A DNA stretch of 64,000 nucleotides from CBINFS01 sp966250015 (GCA_966250015.1 CBINFS010000014.1:25898-89897); one strand, 5' to 3'; shown: positions 8,586 through 17,043, numbered from the stretch's first letter. The notes: generated by a model from the sequence alone, not told the origin. Translations and numbers: made by a program.

Positions 8586-8596
8586 CTTTTTCGTTA

Positions 8597-8635
8597 AACG
8601 GCTGGTACGCCTCACGAGTCAGCGTACCAGCCGTT
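8597..8635. repeat. 14-bp inverted repeat (hairpin) upstream of the clamp-like gene
   Basis: AACGGCTGGTACGC at 8597-8610 is perfectly complementary to 8622-8635 around an 11-nt spacer. It fills most of the 66-bp gap between the ARPP-1 stop and the clamp-like ATG. A T-run (CTTTT) follows only in the plus direction. In the minus direction it would be a leader hairpin or RNA-processing site rather than a clean terminator. Confidence 0.6.
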
Positions 8636-8651
8636 CTTTTGGTGTTATGGA

Positions 8652-9641
8652 TCAATAGATCCGGAAGTCTCTCCGGCGATGCCACCCCGCGAGCGGACCC
8701 TCCCCGGCATCCGACATCGGCCCATCGGCCGGGAAGAACGCCATGTGGACCACTTCCCCTTCGTAAACGAGTGACGAGCCCACCACTCTCTCGCCGACGT
8801 ATCGGTAATCGACCCCAAGCCCGACCGATGGGTGCGACATTTCGGAACACTTTGACAGAAGGGAAAGGAAGGATTCCAGCGGCGCCTCCACCCCCGGCCG
8901 TTCCCTTTTTCTGTGTAGAAGGGCGTCCATGGCGTAGCTGCCGACCAGCTTGTTATGTAGCGCCGCGTAGGCGTCGGGCCGAGAAACCACCTCGACGCCG
9001 AACCACCTCCCCGCGTGGGCGACCGCAAGGCCTTTCTGCCCGGGAAGGCATTTGAACGCCTCCAGGTGTTCGTCGAGCCAGTCACGGCGGGCCTCGTAAG
9101 CGTCACGCATGGCGCCAGTGGGCGACTCGGTGCCCAGCGCCTGGTGCATACGCGCAACTCCTTCCCAGACCGCGCCCTGGTCGGCGCGAAACTCACCACG
9201 GCTCCTGAGCGACTCGTTGACGTCGAGCGACTTCATCGACCGCAGGAACGACGGCATCATGACCTCGGAGTCGCTGAAGTGCGAAGAGGTGTACGACCAC
9301 CGCCCCTGCTCCGTGCAGCTGACCGGTATCACCAGCTCCGAATGCGCGGCCACGAGGATCGTCGTATTGAGCACCCGGTTCTGCTTGGCGCCCGCCAGTT
9401 CCTCCCCGTCGAGCAGCAGCACCGCCTCGTCGGACACGTTTACGACGCGCAGATTGGGGACCGAACCAGCCGAAGAAACCTCCTCGATGCGGATCGCCCT
9501 TTTCTTCAGGGCCGTCGAAAGAGTCGAATAGGCCACACGGGGCTCCTCGTCACTGAAAAGTGGAACCAGCGTCAGCCGTTCATACCGCTGCTCGGGACCA
9601 GGCTTGAGGGAAGACAGGTGGGTTTGAACTACGTTATCCAT
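8652..9641 (-). CDS. ARPP-1 / DUF6569 family protein
   Basis: A 329-residue cytoplasmic protein. The core matches ARPP-1 (ADP-ribosylglycohydrolase and rhodanese-phosphatase associated protein): AVLLLDGEELAGAKQNRVLN, then IPVSCTEQGRWSY, RSRGEFRADQGAVWEGVARM and TGAMRDAYEARRDWL, with a closing VGLGVDYRYVG...GSSLVYEGEVVHMAFF. The ATG at 9641 is chosen because family members start with this block; 15 further residues upstream (WRGLFLFSFSKFPA) look like non-coding extension. Function is unproven. The family has been linked by gene neighbourhood to conflict and ADP-ribose-related systems. It sits directly downstream of a WYL regulator on the same strand. Confidence 0.85.
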   Translation of the reverse strand: MDNVVQTHLSSLKPGPEQRYERLTLVPLFSDEEPRVAYSTLSTALKKRAIRIEEVSSAGSVPNLRVVNVSDEAVLLLDGEELAGAKQNRVLNTTILVAAHSELVIPVSCTEQGRWSYTSSHFSDSEVMMPSFLRSMKSLDVNESLRSRGEFRADQGAVWEGVARMHQALGTESPTGAMRDAYEARRDWLDEHLEAFKCLPGQKGLAVAHAGRWFGVEVVSRPDAYAALHNKLVGSYAMDALLHRKRERPGVEAPLESFLSLLSKCSEMSHPSVGLGVDYRYVGERVVGSSLVYEGEVVHMAFFPADGPMSDAGEGPLAGWHRRRDFRIY

Positions 9642-9727
9642 TGCAGGAAACTTTGAAAAAGAGAACAGGAAAAGCCCTCGCCACAATGCCCGCTCACGTT
9701 CATTGACGGCAAAAAGATAGGATGGGC

Positions 9728-9755
9728 GGTAGCGCTACCCGGACATTTAGTGTCC
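9728..9755. promoter_or_regulatory. Two adjacent palindromes between the WYL and ARPP-1 genes
   Basis: GGTAGCGCTACC (9728-9739) is a perfect 12-bp palindrome. One base later, GGACA-TTTAG-TGTCC (9741-9755) is a second inverted repeat. They lie just past the WYL stop and about 90-115 bp upstream of the ARPP-1 start. They could be an operator or a weak terminator without a U-tract. Confidence 0.35.
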
Positions 9756-9765
9756 GATCAAGGAA

Positions 9766-10767
9766 TCAGCCGGATTTGGCGCTCTGGTATTGACGTGCAA
9801 TTTCGAGGGCTTCCCCTGCAAGCCGCTCGGCAAGCTCGGGCGGATCGAGCACCAGGACGCCCGGCCCCCACGAACGAATGAAGGAGGCGATCTCGTCGAG
9901 CCCCGACACCTCGTACGAGACGATCAGGCTCCCGTCTTCGTGCTCCTCCTCGAATAGCTGGGTGGGATGGTACGTCTTCCTGCGGAAGTAGGGCGCCTTC
10001 GACGGCTCGACGCTCAACCGCACGACGTAGTCGTTCTCTCCCCTGAGGGCGCTAAAACGGTAGCGGAAATGAAGCTCGGGGTCGAAGTCGTCCGGCTGTG
10101 TGAAAAACGAGTCAGAAGGCTTCAGCCGCCTGATTCCAGCCAGTGAGTAATCGACGAGGTTTCGTCCTTCGTGCTCGTACGCGACGAGCAGCCACGAGCT
10201 GCCCCGAACGGCGATGACGTACGGATCGATGAGCTGCCTCTCAAGCAGCTTATCCTTCGAGGCTGAATAGTAGTCGATGTAGACGCTCCGGTTCTCTGTC
10301 AGCGCCCGCATGAGGGCTTCAAAGACGTCGAAGTCGATGTTGGGATGGGCGCTGCTTTCGAAAAACCAGTGTACCCGTTGCGACTCGGGCTCGAAGCTCA
10401 GCACGGAGTCCGCGTACTGGGCGACGAGCTTGTCGTACGCCGTCGCGAGCGGCGCGTCGAGTGGCGTCGGCCCGAGCAGGGCGCGCGCCGCGTTCGCGGC
10501 AATCGTAAGCGCGAATAGCTCGCGCTCTTCAAACTGCAAACCGTCACGCGACTCGACTTTCCGGTCCGCCGGGTCGATGAAGTATACTTTACTCTTGCCG
10601 TCCCTGCGCTCCTTCAGGGCCACACCCCCATCCCTGAGCTGATCGAGGAGCCGCCTGACCTGCCGGTCCGTGATACCGAGATGACGTGCGATGTCGGCCT
10701 GTGTGAGCTCGTGACCCTCGTTGAAGAGATGAAAAAGGCGATCGATCGTGCCGGGCTGGAGGCTCAT
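9766..10767 (-). CDS. HTH-WYL transcriptional regulator (YafY/PafC type)
   Basis: A 333-residue protein. Residues 1-60 form a DeoR/HTH_11-like winged helix with recognition-helix region ITDRQVRRLLDQLRDGGV. A linker with a helical bundle follows. The WYL domain at about 150-230 is seen as SVYIDYYSASKDKLLERQLIDPY and SSWLLVAYEHEGRNLVDYSLAGI; WLLVAY stands at the signature position. The C-terminal WCX-like extension runs 250-325. WYL proteins sense ligands, often nucleic acid or nucleotide, and commonly control DNA-damage or defence genes. It probably regulates the downstream ARPP-1 and clamp-like genes (inference from order and strand). Confidence 0.9.
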   Translation of the reverse strand: MSLQPGTIDRLFHLFNEGHELTQADIARHLGITDRQVRRLLDQLRDGGVALKERRDGKSKVYFIDPADRKVESRDGLQFEERELFALTIAANAARALLGPTPLDAPLATAYDKLVAQYADSVLSFEPESQRVHWFFESSAHPNIDFDVFEALMRALTENRSVYIDYYSASKDKLLERQLIDPYVIAVRGSSWLLVAYEHEGRNLVDYSLAGIRRLKPSDSFFTQPDDFDPELHFRYRFSALRGENDYVVRLSVEPSKAPYFRRKTYHPTQLFEEEHEDGSLIVSYEVSGLDEIASFIRSWGPGVLVLDPPELAERLAGEALEIARQYQSAKSG

Positions 10768-10881
10768 GGATAACGTTCGTCGAGTTAAATACGACTGGAA
10801 ATAATCCTACAAAGACGTGGATCTCGCCCCGGAATAATAGCAAATAATCGGCGAAAATAGGACCGGCCTGAGTTGTTGGAA

Positions 10882-11670
10882 TCAGCCGAAGCTGGCCTTG
10901 ATGCGGTCGCGATAGGAACGGCTCATCTTCACCCGCGAGCCGTCGGTAAGCACGACGGTTCCGCCCCCGTTCATGTTGGGGATCACCTCCTTCACACGGG
11001 TGATGTTGACGAGCACCGACCGGTGCGTACGGACGAATCGCGCCGGGTCGAGCCGTTGCTCCAGGTTGTTCATGCTCTCCCTGAGAACGTGCGATTTTCC
11101 CGTCGTGTGTACGCGGACGTACACCCCCTCCGCCTCGATCCAGTTGATCTGATCGACGTCGAGAAAAACGAGCCGGTTGCCCGTCTTCAGGACGAGCCGC
11201 CCCTGGTAGCCGGAATCCGGCAAGGGCGGGTTATTCATGGGAGCGATCTGCCTGCTCTGCAACAGCGACAGCAGCCGGTCGGTGTACGCCTGGATCTGAT
11301 CGTTGAAAATCCGCTCGCGGCAGCGCCGAAGTGCGATCTGCAGCCGCTCCTCCCCGAAAGGCTTCAACAGATAGTCGAGTGCATTGGTCTCAAACGCACG
11401 GACCGCGTACTGGTCGTAGGCCGTAGTAAACACGATGGCAGGAAAAGGACCGTTCCCGATGGCCTCCACCACGTCGAAGCCGTTCACGCGCTTCATCTGG
11501 ATGTCGAGAAACACGATCTGGGGCGCATGCTGGCGGATAAACGCGACGGCCTCCCCGCCGTCTCCGCATTCGCCCACCACCGCGATGTCCGGCTCCTGTT
11601 CGAGCATCTGGCGGAGGCGAATACGCGCCGGTATTTCGTCGTCGACGATGAGAACCCGAATCCTCTCCAT
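10882..11670 (-). CDS. LytTR-family response regulator
   Basis: A 262-residue two-domain regulator. The receiver domain (1-120) has the acidic pair Asp10/Asp11, phospho-acceptor Asp56 in VFLDIQM, and the LLKPF lysine. The LytTR DNA-binding domain (about 160-260) includes INWIEAEGVYVRVHT, FVRTHRSVLVNI and GSRVKMSRSYRD. The ATG at 11670 begins ERIRVLIVDDE directly at the receiver; an in-frame extension of 45 codons upstream lacks family similarity and was not used. It is paired with the LytS-type kinase encoded just upstream. Confidence 0.93.
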   Translation of the reverse strand: MERIRVLIVDDEIPARIRLRQMLEQEPDIAVVGECGDGGEAVAFIRQHAPQIVFLDIQMKRVNGFDVVEAIGNGPFPAIVFTTAYDQYAVRAFETNALDYLLKPFGEERLQIALRRCRERIFNDQIQAYTDRLLSLLQSRQIAPMNNPPLPDSGYQGRLVLKTGNRLVFLDVDQINWIEAEGVYVRVHTTGKSHVLRESMNNLEQRLDPARFVRTHRSVLVNITRVKEVIPNMNGGGTVVLTDGSRVKMSRSYRDRIKASFG

Positions 11671-11815
11671 CGTATCGCTGAATGACGTGTTTGACCCGTA
11701 ACCTCGGTTCACCTTTTCCTGCTGAAAGTCGAACCTACGGCTACTCTCTGAAGAGGTTGCACAGGGTAAAGAAGTTGGGATACCTGTTGCCGACATGGGG
11801 TCCAATCTCGTCTTT

Positions 11816-12958
11816 TCAGGCGAAATCTTCGACGACGTCGTATTTGTCGACCACGGTGTAGAAAGGAATGTTCAGGCTGACGACTGCGCCACCCTTTCCC
11901 GGTGAAGAGAGCTCGAGCTCAAAAGCATCGCCATACAACGCCTCCAGGCGTTCCCTCGTGTTGCGCAGGCCGAGGCCGGTTCCGTGCTCGTTCGGATCGA
12001 ACTTGCCTTCGAATCCCGGGCCGTCATCTTCCACACGAAGAACGAGATTGTCCCCATCCTTGAACGCCCGGATACGAACCCTGGACTGGCCGCCCGAAAC
12101 CGAGGTGCCATGCTTTATCGCGTTCTCAACGATCGGCTGAAGGATGAGCCGAGGCACACAGGCATCAAGCACCTCCGGGCGAACGTCGGTATATGCTTCA
12201 AACTCGCCGCGAAACCGTATCCGCTGGATTTCGATGTACCGGTCGATGAACGCCAGCTCCTCCCGGAGTGTGACTTCGTTTTCGTCCACCCTGTCGAGGG
12301 TCATGCGCAGGAGCTCGCCCAGCAAGGTGATCATCCGCTGGGCGGCCGGTGGATCCTCGACCACGAGGGCCGACATTGCGTGCAGCGTATTGAACAGGAA
12401 GTGAGGATGCAATTGCTGTTCGAGGGCTTGCAGCTTTGCCCTGGAAAGCTGGGCTTGCAGCCGGCTCGCACTGAGCTCCCGCTCACGATACTGCTGGTAG
12501 AAGTCGTATGCGTGGACCGTCGCCACGATGGCGCTGTAGACGAGCAGGTCAAAAACCAGACTCGCGATCAGCGACAACCGATATTCCATCATCAGGACTG
12601 CCACAGGACGACCAATCAGCAGGTTTATCCCGAGTCTGAACAGGAAAAACAGGGTGACGTCGATCAGGAAAACGATCACCCACGCCCCGGCATGGATCGG
12701 TACCGTCCGCTTCCAGGAATGCCGATCCACCCTGAATCGCCGGGCGAGGAAAATCACCAGGGGGCTCAGAATCACCCACATCCACCAGCCCGCCACGATC
12801 CACACGAAATTGGAAAAGCTGAAGACAATCCGTGGATCGGATACCGAGACGAGGTAATACCGGAGACCGTACACGAGACCTACAAAGGTCGATGCGACAA
12901 ACGCCACGAGCCCGGTCTTCAACCACGCCCGCAGCTTTTCAGGTTTTTCGATCTCCAT
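11816..12958 (-). CDS. LytS/YehU-type sensor histidine kinase
   Basis: A 380-residue inner-membrane kinase. Four membrane helices lie at about 14-36, 49-71, 87-112 and 126-150. A helical linker leads to the His_kinase domain with LHPHFLFNTLHAMSA; His186 of the PHFLFN box is the likely phospho-acceptor. The HATPase_c part shows IVENAIKHG (N box), VEDDGPGF (G1) and GTGLGLRNTRERL (G2). It has no large periplasmic sensor domain, so it likely senses a membrane or lipid-soluble signal. It is transcribed upstream of the LytTR regulator, and the two should form a two-component pair. Confidence 0.93.
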   Translation of the reverse strand: MEIEKPEKLRAWLKTGLVAFVASTFVGLVYGLRYYLVSVSDPRIVFSFSNFVWIVAGWWMWVILSPLVIFLARRFRVDRHSWKRTVPIHAGAWVIVFLIDVTLFFLFRLGINLLIGRPVAVLMMEYRLSLIASLVFDLLVYSAIVATVHAYDFYQQYRERELSASRLQAQLSRAKLQALEQQLHPHFLFNTLHAMSALVVEDPPAAQRMITLLGELLRMTLDRVDENEVTLREELAFIDRYIEIQRIRFRGEFEAYTDVRPEVLDACVPRLILQPIVENAIKHGTSVSGGQSRVRIRAFKDGDNLVLRVEDDGPGFEGKFDPNEHGTGLGLRNTRERLEALYGDAFELELSSPGKGGAVVSLNIPFYTVVDKYDVVEDFA

Positions 12959-13216
12959 TACCCGCAGAACCCTCGCTGAAAAAGTTTTTTATTCTGGTCG
13001 ACTTGATCCGATAATAATCTATGATTTACCGGCAAGGGCTCAAATCGGAATGTTGCAGGATGCGTTTTCCTGTTCTGAATTGCAGGCCGTGGGCGTCAGG
13101 AGGATGGGAATGCGATTGGGGCGACCGGTTCGGTTCGGCTAAACATCACGAAATCTGCATTTTATTTCGTTCTCTTGTTCGTTCGCATCACCGGCAATCG
13201 CTCTGCAACTTCTTCC

Positions 13217-13247
13217 TTTGGGTGGCGCCGGTAATCGGTTACCTTAT
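13217..13247 (+). promoter_or_regulatory. Bacteroidota-type promoter-like site
   Basis: TTTG at 13217-13220, then exactly 19 bases, then TACCTTAT at 13240-13247. This fits the Bacteroidota consensus TTTG-N19/20-TAnnTTTG except for the last two bases. It faces rightward, away from the sensor kinase gene and towards a strong terminator 60-100 bp downstream. Confidence 0.45.
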
Positions 13248-13251
13248 AGAT

Positions 13252-13351
13252 GCCGACACTCGCACGCTACCTCCTCTGATGACGAGACGTCTGGCAATTG
13301 AGACAGGCTCGGCCGTTCATGATTGTGGGGGTCATGAACGGCCGGGCTTTT
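13252..13351 (+). ncRNA. Candidate ~100-nt small RNA
   Basis: This lies in the 472-bp gap between the sensor kinase and the M20 dipeptidase, where no protein gene is convincing. It is bounded by the promoter-like site and a strong rightward terminator, with no plus-strand gene before or after. The 5' part contains CTACCTCCTC, which could pair with Shine-Dalgarno-like sequences. A nine-codon frame ATG...TGA at 13250-13279 could be a mini-ORF. The 5' end is estimated from promoter spacing. Confidence 0.4.
13310..13351 (+). terminator. Strong rightward intrinsic terminator
   Basis: A perfect 13-bp stem, CGGCCGTTCATGA (13310-13322) with 13332-13344, a 9-nt loop, then GGCTTTTA. It cannot serve either flanking gene, since both are leftward. 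Confidence 0.8.
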
Positions 13352-13373
13352 ACTGGCACGCCTCGACAGAATG

Positions 13374-13408
13374 AAAAAAGGGCGAGCCTTCAAAAAAGCC
13401 CGCCCTTT
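13374..13408 (-). terminator. Terminator of the M20 dipeptidase gene
   Basis: AAAGGGCGGGC pairs with GCTCGCCCTTT on the minus strand (one mismatch) and is followed by a run of T. It lies 22 bp past the stop at 13431. Confidence 0.8.
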
Positions 13409-13430
13409 GTTAGTAGCCCGAAACAACCGT

Positions 13431-14807
13431 TCAAGCCTTCGTCTTTTCAGGAAGAAGCTTCAGGAACCGGATGATCGACTGAATCCCCTGGTCGAAACGA
13501 TCCAGCCCGAAGTGTTCGTTTGGCGAGTGGATCGAGTCGCTGTTCAGGCCGAATCCCATCAGGACGGTGCCGATACCCAGGATCTCTTTGAAATCCGCCA
13601 CGACGGGGATGCTGCCTCCCTCACGGGTGAAGTACGGCTCCTTGCCAAAGACGGCTTTCATCGCGTCTTTTGCCGCCTGCATGGCCGGGCTCGACGTGTC
13701 GGTGATCGACCCGTTGCCTCCGTGCAGATCGCGGAACTCCATCTTTACCGTGGGTGGCAGGTTCGCCTCGAGGAACCGCTTCAGCTTGTTCGTGATGTCG
13801 TCCGGTTTCTGATTTGGTACCAGCCGCATGGAGATCTTTGCTCCGGCTCGGGCGGGCAACACGGTTTTGGCCCCTTCACCCTGGTAACCGCCCCAGATCC
13901 CGTTTACGTCGAGCGTCGGTCTCGCCGTCGTGGCCTCCAGGATGGAATATCCCTCCTCGGTGCTTGCTTCCGCCACGTTGATCGAATCCTTCCACGCCTG
14001 CTCGTCAAACGGAAGCGCCCGGAACGTCGCACGTTCTTCCTCGGTGAGCGGGATCACGTCGTCGTAGAAGCCCGGTATCGTCACCCGGTTCTTCTCGTCG
14101 TGGAGCATCGCAATGAGCCTTGCGAGCACGTTTGCCGGATTCGCCACCGCCCCGCCGTAGACGCCCGAGTGCAGGTCACGATCCGGACCCGTCAGCACCA
14201 CCTGAACGTACGCCAGCCCGCGCAGCGCATACGTGATCGACGGCACTCCTTCGGCGAAAAGCGCCGTATCGGAGATCGCAACGACGTCAGCCTTCAGCAG
14301 GTCGGCATGTTTACGGATGAACGGAGCGAGGTTGACCGAACCGCTCTCTTCCTCACCCTCAATGAGAAACTTCAGGTTTACGGGCAGCGACCCCTTTGTC
14401 TTCAGGTAGGCCTCGGCTGCCTTGACGTGCATGAAGAGCTGCCCCTTGTCGTCGCTCGTGCCGCGGCCGTAAAGCTTGCCGTCGCGACGGCTCGGCTCGA
14501 ATGGCGGCGTCACCCATTCGTCGAGCGGATCGGGGGGCTGCACGTCGTAATGCCCGTAAACGAGCACGGTCGGGAGCGACTCATCGACGATGTGTTCGCC
14601 ATATACGATCGGATGGCCGCCCGTATCCATCGTCTCGACACGCCGGATGCCAATGCCACGCATGTGTTCGACGAGCCAGTTCGCCGCACGCCGTACGTCG
14701 TCGCGGTAGGCCGAATCGGTGCTGATCGACGGGATGCGAAGAAAATCCTCTAGCTGGGCGACAAAGTCATCGAAGTGAGAACGTGCATACTCGAGCGCTT
14801 TGTCCAT
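13431..14807 (-). CDS. M20 family metallo-dipeptidase
   Basis: A 458-residue cytoplasmic dizinc peptidase of the CNDP/ArgE/DapE group. Metal-site motifs in order: GHYDVQPPD (His86), GRGTSDDKG (Asp119), EGEEESGS (catalytic Glu and ligand, about 151-154), ISDT (Asp) and SIHSPNEH (His) near the C-terminus. The dimerisation lid starts at about LRGLAYVQVVLTGPDRDLHSG and is inserted in the usual position. Length and motifs fit the 'dipeptidase' subfamily that hydrolyses dipeptides with broad specificity. There is no signal peptide. It is flanked by its own terminator; the gene upstream on the same strand is a lipoprotein after a 147-bp gap, so it is probably expressed separately. Confidence 0.93.
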   Translation of the reverse strand: MDKALEYARSHFDDFVAQLEDFLRIPSISTDSAYRDDVRRAANWLVEHMRGIGIRRVETMDTGGHPIVYGEHIVDESLPTVLVYGHYDVQPPDPLDEWVTPPFEPSRRDGKLYGRGTSDDKGQLFMHVKAAEAYLKTKGSLPVNLKFLIEGEEESGSVNLAPFIRKHADLLKADVVAISDTALFAEGVPSITYALRGLAYVQVVLTGPDRDLHSGVYGGAVANPANVLARLIAMLHDEKNRVTIPGFYDDVIPLTEEERATFRALPFDEQAWKDSINVAEASTEEGYSILEATTARPTLDVNGIWGGYQGEGAKTVLPARAGAKISMRLVPNQKPDDITNKLKRFLEANLPPTVKMEFRDLHGGNGSITDTSSPAMQAAKDAMKAVFGKEPYFTREGGSIPVVADFKEILGIGTVLMGFGLNSDSIHSPNEHFGLDRFDQGIQSIIRFLKLLPEKTKA

Positions 14808-14954
14808 GTTTTTTTGCCTGGTCTTGTTTCGAATGAAGTGAACGACCGGATCGGATCACTGGATGAATACCCGGCTCACGGTACGGTCTGGGGTAATATA
14901 AGACCTGCACGAATTGACTGTTATCGGAAGTTTGCCCAGGCGGGGGCAGGCATT

Positions 14955-15494
14955 TCAAAACTCACTCTCGTCCCGCCAGTGCACCAGCCGCCACGCAGCC
15001 GTCGTGTCGGCCCGCACCATGCGAAAATTGACGTTGCCGTCGCCGCGGAAGACGTCGTTGTCGTCGAGCGTGACGGTGAGGTTGAACGAACGGACGACCC
15101 GTGCCTGTCGCCCCCCTTCCATCACTTCGCGTGAAATGATCTGATTCCAGCGAAGCTGGATCATCTCGGCGTTCTCGAACAGCCGCCGCGTTGAGTTCAG
15201 CTCTTGAGCAAATCCCCACTGCCGCTCGACCTGCGCGTCGAAATCGTAGTAGGTGAAGATGAAGGCTGAGTCTATCAGCGGTTCGTAAAGCGCCAGGTCG
15301 CGCAGCTCGTAGGCGTTCTGAAAATTGGTAAAGAAGCCCTCGATGGTCGTCGGATCCCCTAACAAAGTCGCGAAAGGGTCGCCTTCTTCGAGAGCAGGCG
15401 CAAACGGATTGCAGGAGCAGACCAGCATGATCGGCAACATAACCGCCATTGCGGTGGAAGCCGTCCAACGGCACTTTCGAATCTGATCGCTCAT
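14955..15494 (-). CDS. NTF2-like lipoprotein, paralogue of the upstream gene
   Basis: A 179-residue protein with a lipoprotein signal; LVCSC gives the lipidated Cys at residue 28. The mature part (about 45-179) is an alpha+beta NTF2/SnoaL-like shape: TTIEGFFTNFQNAYELRDLALYEPLIDSAFIFTY, then strands ending in AAWRLVHWRDES. Function is unknown. The gene immediately upstream encodes another lipoprotein with the same plan, so the two look like diverged duplicates acting together in the envelope. Confidence 0.75.
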   Translation of the reverse strand: MSDQIRKCRWTASTAMAVMLPIMLVCSCNPFAPALEEGDPFATLLGDPTTIEGFFTNFQNAYELRDLALYEPLIDSAFIFTYYDFDAQVERQWGFAQELNSTRRLFENAEMIQLRWNQIISREVMEGGRQARVVRSFNLTVTLDDNDVFRGDGNVNFRMVRADTTAAWRLVHWRDESEF

Positions 15495-15545
15495 CCCCGT
15501 TCGATCGGATTGGGCGCCTTCAAATAGAGGCGCCTTACACGCCGG

Positions 15546-16142
15546 TTACTTGTAGAAGGCTGCCTTCAGGTCGCTCCAGGAAAACGAGTTTTCTATTTCC
15601 TGGTCGGTCCATTCGCTAATGTACCAGAGGCCGTCCGATTCTTGCGTCAATACCCACACCAGCCTGCCGCTGACGGCGCGGGGGACGTCCTGACGGCTGT
15701 GCTGCACCATCAGCACGTACGAAGCTTCGTAAATATAACGGCTTTCAGAAGCAACCGACAGCGTGGCGTCGTCGAGATCCAGCTCGTGTGAGCCCCCGGG
15801 CAATAGGGCGGATGCCAGGCTGGTGAAATATCGATCCTCTTCAGTCCTTCCCCACCCCGACCAGATCTGCTCGCGAGCCAGTGCCGTCGGCGTCGGCCTG
15901 AACGTGAAGTTCGACGCAAACAACCGCCGGTAATTCGACGTGCTCAACGTCGAAATCGCCGTCTCCATGTTCTCGATCACCTGATCCGGGGTATCCGGTT
16001 GGACGTACGACCCGCCGTCCCCTATCGGAGGCTCGGGCTCACGTGGCGATAACACGTCACAACCCGTCAACGTCAACAGCAGCAAACCTCCGAGCAGGAT
16101 CCATCCTCTTCCACTACGATGCTTTTCAAACGTGCGATCCAT
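15546..16142 (-). CDS. NTF2-like lipoprotein
   Basis: A 198-residue lipoprotein with lipobox LTGC (Cys28). After a proline-rich linker (PREPEPPIGDGG), the sequence PDQVIENMETAISTLSTSNYRRLFASNFTF mirrors the start of the neighbouring lipoprotein's fold. The C-terminus (GLWYISEWTDQE) corresponds to the other's AWRLVHWRDE. Both are short-spaced on the same strand (51 bp). No enzymatic residues are evident; a binding or assembly role is possible. Confidence 0.75.
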   Translation of the reverse strand: MDRTFEKHRSGRGWILLGGLLLLTLTGCDVLSPREPEPPIGDGGSYVQPDTPDQVIENMETAISTLSTSNYRRLFASNFTFRPTPTALAREQIWSGWGRTEEDRYFTSLASALLPGGSHELDLDDATLSVASESRYIYEASYVLMVQHSRQDVPRAVSGRLVWVLTQESDGLWYISEWTDQEIENSFSWSDLKAAFYK

Positions 16143-16174
16143 GAAATCCTGCCCCGGAGGCGTCGGTCAAGCCG

Positions 16175-16906
16175 TCAGGTCTTTTTTACCGCGTACAGGA
16201 TGAGGCGTGGGCTGTCTTCTCCATAGGCGCTGCCATCGTAATCACCGAGACAGGTCACGAGCGTGAAACCCGCAACCTCATACATCGACCGGAAATCGTC
16301 CAGCGTCAAGAGTCTTACCGATTCGGTGAAGCTGTAATCCTCGCCATGCATCCCGAGAATAATCTGCTTATTGACGCGCCCATTTTCAATCCACCTTCTC
16401 TGCGTGATCTCAATCTCACAGTCCACTCGCCGATCCTCCGGCACCAGGGTTTTTTCAACGTACGGTGCGTTCAAAAAATCCTGGAAGAACCATCCGCCCG
16501 GCTTGAGCGCTGTGGCAATATTGTGGATGACCCTGCCGTGATCCGCTTCGTCGTTGAAATAGCCAAAGGCCGTAAAGAGGTTGACCACGCCGTCGTAACA
16601 TGCCACACCAAATGGCTCGCGCATGTCACCTTGCTCGAACCGGATGTCGAGCCCCTCGCGTCGTGCCATTCCCCGTGCCTGGGAGACGGCGCGGGAAGAA
16701 AGATCGATACCCGTCACCCGGTATCCGCGTTGGGCAAGGATCCGGGCATGCCGGCCCCTCCCACACGCGAGGTCCAAAATGTCGTCTCCTTTTTGGGGCC
16801 GGACTGTGCGCTCCAGCAAGTCTATAACGGTTTCCGCTTCTCGGTCGTCACGTTGTCGATAGACGATTTCATACTCCTCCCGTTCAAACCAATCGGTGTA
16901 CCACAT
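16175..16906 (-). CDS. Class I SAM-dependent methyltransferase
   Basis: A 243-residue protein with a Rossmann methyltransferase core. Motif I is DDILDLACGRGRHARILA (41-59), motif II VTGIDLSS, then FEQGDMREPF and a YDGVVNLFTAFGYF acidic/hydrophobic block. The closing strands include GFTLVTCLGDYDGS. The substrate is unknown; similar proteins act on small molecules or quinones. It is transcribed leftward, 32 bp before the lipoprotein pair, and likely shares their transcript. Confidence 0.88.
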   Translation of the reverse strand: MWYTDWFEREEYEIVYRQRDDREAETVIDLLERTVRPQKGDDILDLACGRGRHARILAQRGYRVTGIDLSSRAVSQARGMARREGLDIRFEQGDMREPFGVACYDGVVNLFTAFGYFNDEADHGRVIHNIATALKPGGWFFQDFLNAPYVEKTLVPEDRRVDCEIEITQRRWIENGRVNKQIILGMHGEDYSFTESVRLLTLDDFRSMYEVAGFTLVTCLGDYDGSAYGEDSPRLILYAVKKT

Positions 16907-17043
16907 TTCGACTGTTTGGTGACTCCTGACTCGTATGAACCGCGCCGGAATAAATTTCCTGGCTCACGGCATTACAAAGTAGGACACGCAAGTCGAAGCA
17001 GGTACCACGTAAGCCATAACACACCAAGGATTCATTTCTTAAC

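Noticed and set aside
13021..13374. Plus-strand 117-codon open frame in the gap between the sensor kinase and the dipeptidase
   Set aside because: Composition is not protein-like, and it runs through the promoter-like site and the strong terminator hairpin.
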